NCBI RefSeq assembly: GCF_019931575.1
Contig: NZ_CP082923.1
Coordinates: forward strand, 3,410,001-3,474,000
Origin: Caulobacter segnis
GTDB taxonomy: Bacteria; Pseudomonadota; Alphaproteobacteria; Caulobacterales; Caulobacteraceae
DNA length: 64,000 nt
Reading direction: 5' to 3'
Shown piece by piece: positions 61,460-64,000 of this stretch (positions within the stretch are counted from its first letter, which is position 1; the number at the start of each line of letters is the position of its first letter). The position numbers were made by a program, and so were the translations under genes. The notes below the pieces were generated by a model, which saw only the letters and a list, made by a program, of their open reading frames with translations, ran no database searches and was not told the origin of the DNA.

Positions 61460-63022
61460 TCAGTCCGCGCAGGCGAAGCTGTCGGCGCGGCTTGGATCGC
61501 CCTTGCCGTCGTAGCGCGGCCAGCGTGGAAACTCGCACAGCGGCCGCGTCCGCCCGCCCCCGTCCGGCGAGGCGTCGACCACCGTCTGCGCCCCGGGCGC
61601 TCGCCCGGTCTCGACCCATTGGTCCAGCGCCTCCAGCGAGTTCCACGACACCGGGAACGGCCCGTCGCCATGGCCGAAGCCCGGCGCGATGTAGAACCGC
61701 AGGAAGCCCGGCAAGGCCGCGCCGTACCGCGTGCTCAGGCGCTGGTAGTAGGCGATCGAGTTGCTGGGCGGGATGGCCATGTCGACCGTGCCGTGCATCA
61801 GCAGCAGTTTGCCGCCCCGCGCCCTGAAGCGATCGAGATCCGCGCTGCTGGCGTCGGTGATTTCGGCCGAACGCGCCACCGCCGCGCGGTGCTGCGTGGG
61901 TTCGAAGGTCAGGGAGTCGAAGGCCGGATCGCGAGCCATCATGTAGCGCACGCCCTGGTCGGCCATCAGGAAGCCGAACGCGTCCTGGCCCGTCGGCGGC
62001 TTGCCGGGAACCGGCCGGAACCCCAGGCCGAAGAAGCTGCCCTTTCCGAACGCACCGTCCAGGATCGGCCAGCCGCCGAACGTGTCGGCGCCGCTGATCT
62101 CCATGCCGAACCGGGTCGGTCGCGAGATGGCGATGGCCGCCTCGACCTGGGCGGTCGACAGGCATCCGTCCGCATCCGCACCGCCAGGGCATAGCAGGGC
62201 GCGGACGTCGAAGACGGCGCGACAGGCGGCGACGTTGGACACCACCCCGTCCGCCAACCCGTCCAGGCCGTCGCACCTGGCCACGACCGCGTCGCCGATC
62301 AGCCGCGTCTTCGCAGGACTAAGCCAGGCGCCGGGCGCGTAGAGGTGCTTCGCCAGGTTCAGGCCCGACAGCTGCAGGGCCGTGAAATTGTAGGCCGGGT
62401 GGATCGCCACCACGCCGTCGTAGTCGGCCGGGAACCGCTGGGCGGCGATCAGGCCTTCGTGGCCGCCTTGCGAATTGCCATAGAAATAGAGCCGGCGTGG
62501 CCCGGTCCCGTAGAAGCGGGCCATGACCGCGACCGCGACGTCGCGGGTCTTCTTGATCTGGGCGTGGCCGAAATTGATCCAGGCCTCCTCGTTCAGCGCG
62601 AAGGCGGCGTCGCCCACCGCCCCGCGCGGATCACCGCCGCCGCCCACGTGGCCGGAATCGGAGCCGAAGGTGGCGTAGCCCCGCGCGACCGGCTCCCTGT
62701 CCTTGGGCAGGAAGGCGGGATCGCGGCCGGAAACCAGGAAGCCGTCATAGCCGCCGCCGCCGACCTGCACCGCCTTGCCGTTCCAGGCGGCGGGCAGGTT
62801 GATCTGGAAGTTGATGGGCGGCGCGGCCGGATCGACCGGCGCGATCGCGCCCTTGACCACGCAGACGCCCGCCGGATCGGCCAAGGCGGCGGTCACCCGC
62901 GCCCCGCGGGTCGGCAGGCCGATCCGCGGGGCCTCGACGGCGAAACCCGCCAGGTCGCCGCACGCCGCCTTGGGCGCGGCCGGCGCGGCGGCCATGGTCA
63001 GGGCCATCAGTGCTTGGATCAT
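61460..63022 (-). CDS. Tannase/feruloyl-esterase-family hydrolase lacking the CS-D-HC cysteines
   Basis: 520 residues; a weak N-terminal export signal (IQALMALTMAAAPAAPKAA). The fold is tannase-like: FQINLPAAWNGKAVQVGGGG, FGSDSGHVG, LYFYGNSQGGHEGLIAAQRF with nucleophile Ser184, HGTVDMAIPPSNSIAYYQ with the Asp, and PGFGHGDGP with His about 451. Usual members have a Cys next to the Ser and another after the His joined by a disulfide; here both are replaced (Asn183 and Gly). It likely cleaves carboxylic esters, possibly aromatic. SD GGGGGA precedes the ATG. Confidence 0.88.
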   Translation of the reverse strand: MIQALMALTMAAAPAAPKAACGDLAGFAVEAPRIGLPTRGARVTAALADPAGVCVVKGAIAPVDPAAPPINFQINLPAAWNGKAVQVGGGGYDGFLVSGRDPAFLPKDREPVARGYATFGSDSGHVGGGGDPRGAVGDAAFALNEEAWINFGHAQIKKTRDVAVAVMARFYGTGPRRLYFYGNSQGGHEGLIAAQRFPADYDGVVAIHPAYNFTALQLSGLNLAKHLYAPGAWLSPAKTRLIGDAVVARCDGLDGLADGVVSNVAACRAVFDVRALLCPGGADADGCLSTAQVEAAIAISRPTRFGMEISGADTFGGWPILDGAFGKGSFFGLGFRPVPGKPPTGQDAFGFLMADQGVRYMMARDPAFDSLTFEPTQHRAAVARSAEITDASSADLDRFRARGGKLLLMHGTVDMAIPPSNSIAYYQRLSTRYGAALPGFLRFYIAPGFGHGDGPFPVSWNSLEALDQWVETGRAPGAQTVVDASPDGGGRTRPLCEFPRWPRYDGKGDPSRADSFACAD

Positions 63023-63045
63023 GTCCCCCGCTCCCCGTTCCTGGC

Positions 63046-64000
63046 CTAGAAGATGCCCATGCGGCCGCCCTGGGCCGCCAGGTCGTGATAGAGCGACAGC
63101 GTCGCCGGCGGCAGCGCCGCGCGGGCGGCGGTGTGATCGCCGATCTCCAGGATGCGCCCCTCGGCGGCGTCGAAGCGCGGCCAGGCCGGCAGGCCCGGAC
63201 CGTTCGGATCTCCGCCCTTCACGAAGTTGGCCCAGTAGGCGGCCATCTGGTCGGACAGGGCCCGGTCGGCGTCGGTGAACGGCCGGTCCGGCGACTTGTC
63301 CAGCGTCTGATAGACGTAGGGGATCTCCGAAGAGTGGAAGGCGCCGTAGCGCGGCGCGTCGGGGCCGGGCTCCACGTGGGTGAACTGGTAGACGAAGGTC
63401 GGCCGGCCGCCGGCCTTCTGCCGCTGGGCGGCCCACAGCACGGTCGAGGCCAGGCCCCGCTCGCGCGCCCAGCGACGGCTGACCAGTCCCGCCTCGGCGT
63501 CGTCGGCGGCCGGATAGAGCGCAGCCGCCCGATCGCTCAAGGGCCCGAACGCGCCAGCCAGCTGGCCCTTCAGTTCGGCGGCGGTGACGCGGCCATAGGC
63601 CGGGTTCATGCCGCTGGCCTCGTCGGCGGTCAGACCGGTCAGCATCGGCACGATCGAGGCCGCCTTGGCCGGATCGTTGGGATCGGCGCGGATGAACACC
63701 CCGTCGATGATCGGGGCGAAGCGCAGGCCCGGAACTCCGCCCTCGCCGCGCACGGCCAGTACAGCCTCGGCGGGCATGGCCCGCAGATCCGCCAGCGCCT
63801 TCGCGCCGGCCTGGCTGGCGAAGCGGGCGCCGTCGGCCTCGGCCGCAGCGCGCGGGGTCGTTCCCAACCCCATGCCCGAACCGCTCTGGGCGATGGCGCG
63901 GGCGAACAGGCCCTTGGCCGAAGGCGCGGCGATCAGCTCGTGCACCGAGGCCGCGCCCGCCGACTGGCCGGCGATGGTCACGCGGGCAGGATCGCCGCCG
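63046..64000 (-). CDS. Type-B carboxylesterase, C-terminal part (5' end outside window)
   Basis: 317 residues visible, beginning within GGDPARVTIAGQSAGAASVH, which holds the nucleophile Ser. Later come VPMLTGLTADEASGMNP, FVYQFTHVEPGP and the His region YGAFHSSEIPYVYQTLDKS. It is the third type-B esterase in the window. The stop is 23 bases upstream of the tannase-like start, so the two are probably co-transcribed. Confidence 0.92.
   Translation of the reverse strand, partial: GGDPARVTIAGQSAGAASVHELIAAPSAKGLFARAIAQSGSGMGLGTTPRAAAEADGARFASQAGAKALADLRAMPAEAVLAVRGEGGVPGLRFAPIIDGVFIRADPNDPAKAASIVPMLTGLTADEASGMNPAYGRVTAAELKGQLAGAFGPLSDRAAALYPAADDAEAGLVSRRWARERGLASTVLWAAQRQKAGGRPTFVYQFTHVEPGPDAPRYGAFHSSEIPYVYQTLDKSPDRPFTDADRALSDQMAAYWANFVKGGDPNGPGLPAWPRFDAAEGRILEIGDHTAARAALPPATLSLYHDLAAQGGRMGIF

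Overview
The window comes from a high-GC alphaproteobacterium, most likely Caulobacter or a close relative in the Caulobacterales. Supporting features are the many TonB-dependent receptors, a gene block murA / DUF2948 / hisD / UPF0262 / low-Mr phosphatase / infA / maf / RNase G-like / yacG / tRNA-Phe, a tRNA-His with A73 and no encoded G-1, a LexA box of the GAAC-N7-GAAC type, and several sequences resembling EcfG (sigma-T) general-stress promoters (GGAAC-N16/17-CGTT). The assignment rests on gene content and signals seen here, not on a database search.

Region 1 (1-12,600) is a DNA-repair and stress region. After the 3' end of a TonB receptor come topoisomerase IB and Ku, convergent with an acidic 85-residue protein plus LigD: a complete non-homologous end-joining set. 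Next are HU and a two-gene operon of a radical SAM protein and a DUF4130-UdgX fusion behind a LexA box. A hemerythrin protein, a 65-residue stress-type protein and a YfiR/hybrid histidine kinase pair follow. Exact or near matches to the EcfG promoter consensus precede topo IB-ku, the acidic protein-ligD unit, the 65-residue gene and the hemerythrin gene, so NHEJ and general stress protection may share one regulon while the rSAM-UdgX pair responds to DNA damage through LexA.

Region 2 (12,600-25,000) is housekeeping: tRNA-His, exbB-exbD-tonB, tRNA-Phe, then the cluster named above, which is interrupted by an NCS1 nucleobase transporter and a 57-residue membrane protein next to a 25-bp perfect inverted repeat. 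tRNA-Thr closes it.

Region 3 (25,000-64,000) is an accessory nutrient-scavenging region. It holds (a) a FecI/FecR/FecA-type cell-surface signalling set joined to a penicillin-acylase-type Ntn hydrolase and a small secreted protein; (b) a cluster with a TonB receptor, serine hydrolase, MFS transporter, type-B carboxylesterase, SDR and acyl-CoA synthetase under a divergent TetR regulator; (c) a LytS/LytTR two-component pair; (d) a receptor-esterase-TetR operon whose TetR is a paralogue of the one in (b); (e) a receptor, a 3-hydroxybutyrate-oligomer-hydrolase-like enzyme, a split AtuA pair, a CitMHS carrier, LysR, a tannase-like hydrolase and another type-B esterase running off the end. Sets (b) and (d) have large palindromes of the same 11-N8-11 geometry in front of their receptor genes, and a near-copy of the (b) palindrome precedes the acyl-CoA synthetase gene. 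The SDR and the acyl-CoA synthetase each carry one apparent -1 frameshift in a C/G run. The shared logic looks like import of ester-containing compounds through the outer membrane, hydrolysis, and feeding of the acids into central metabolism; the actual substrates cannot be read from sequence.
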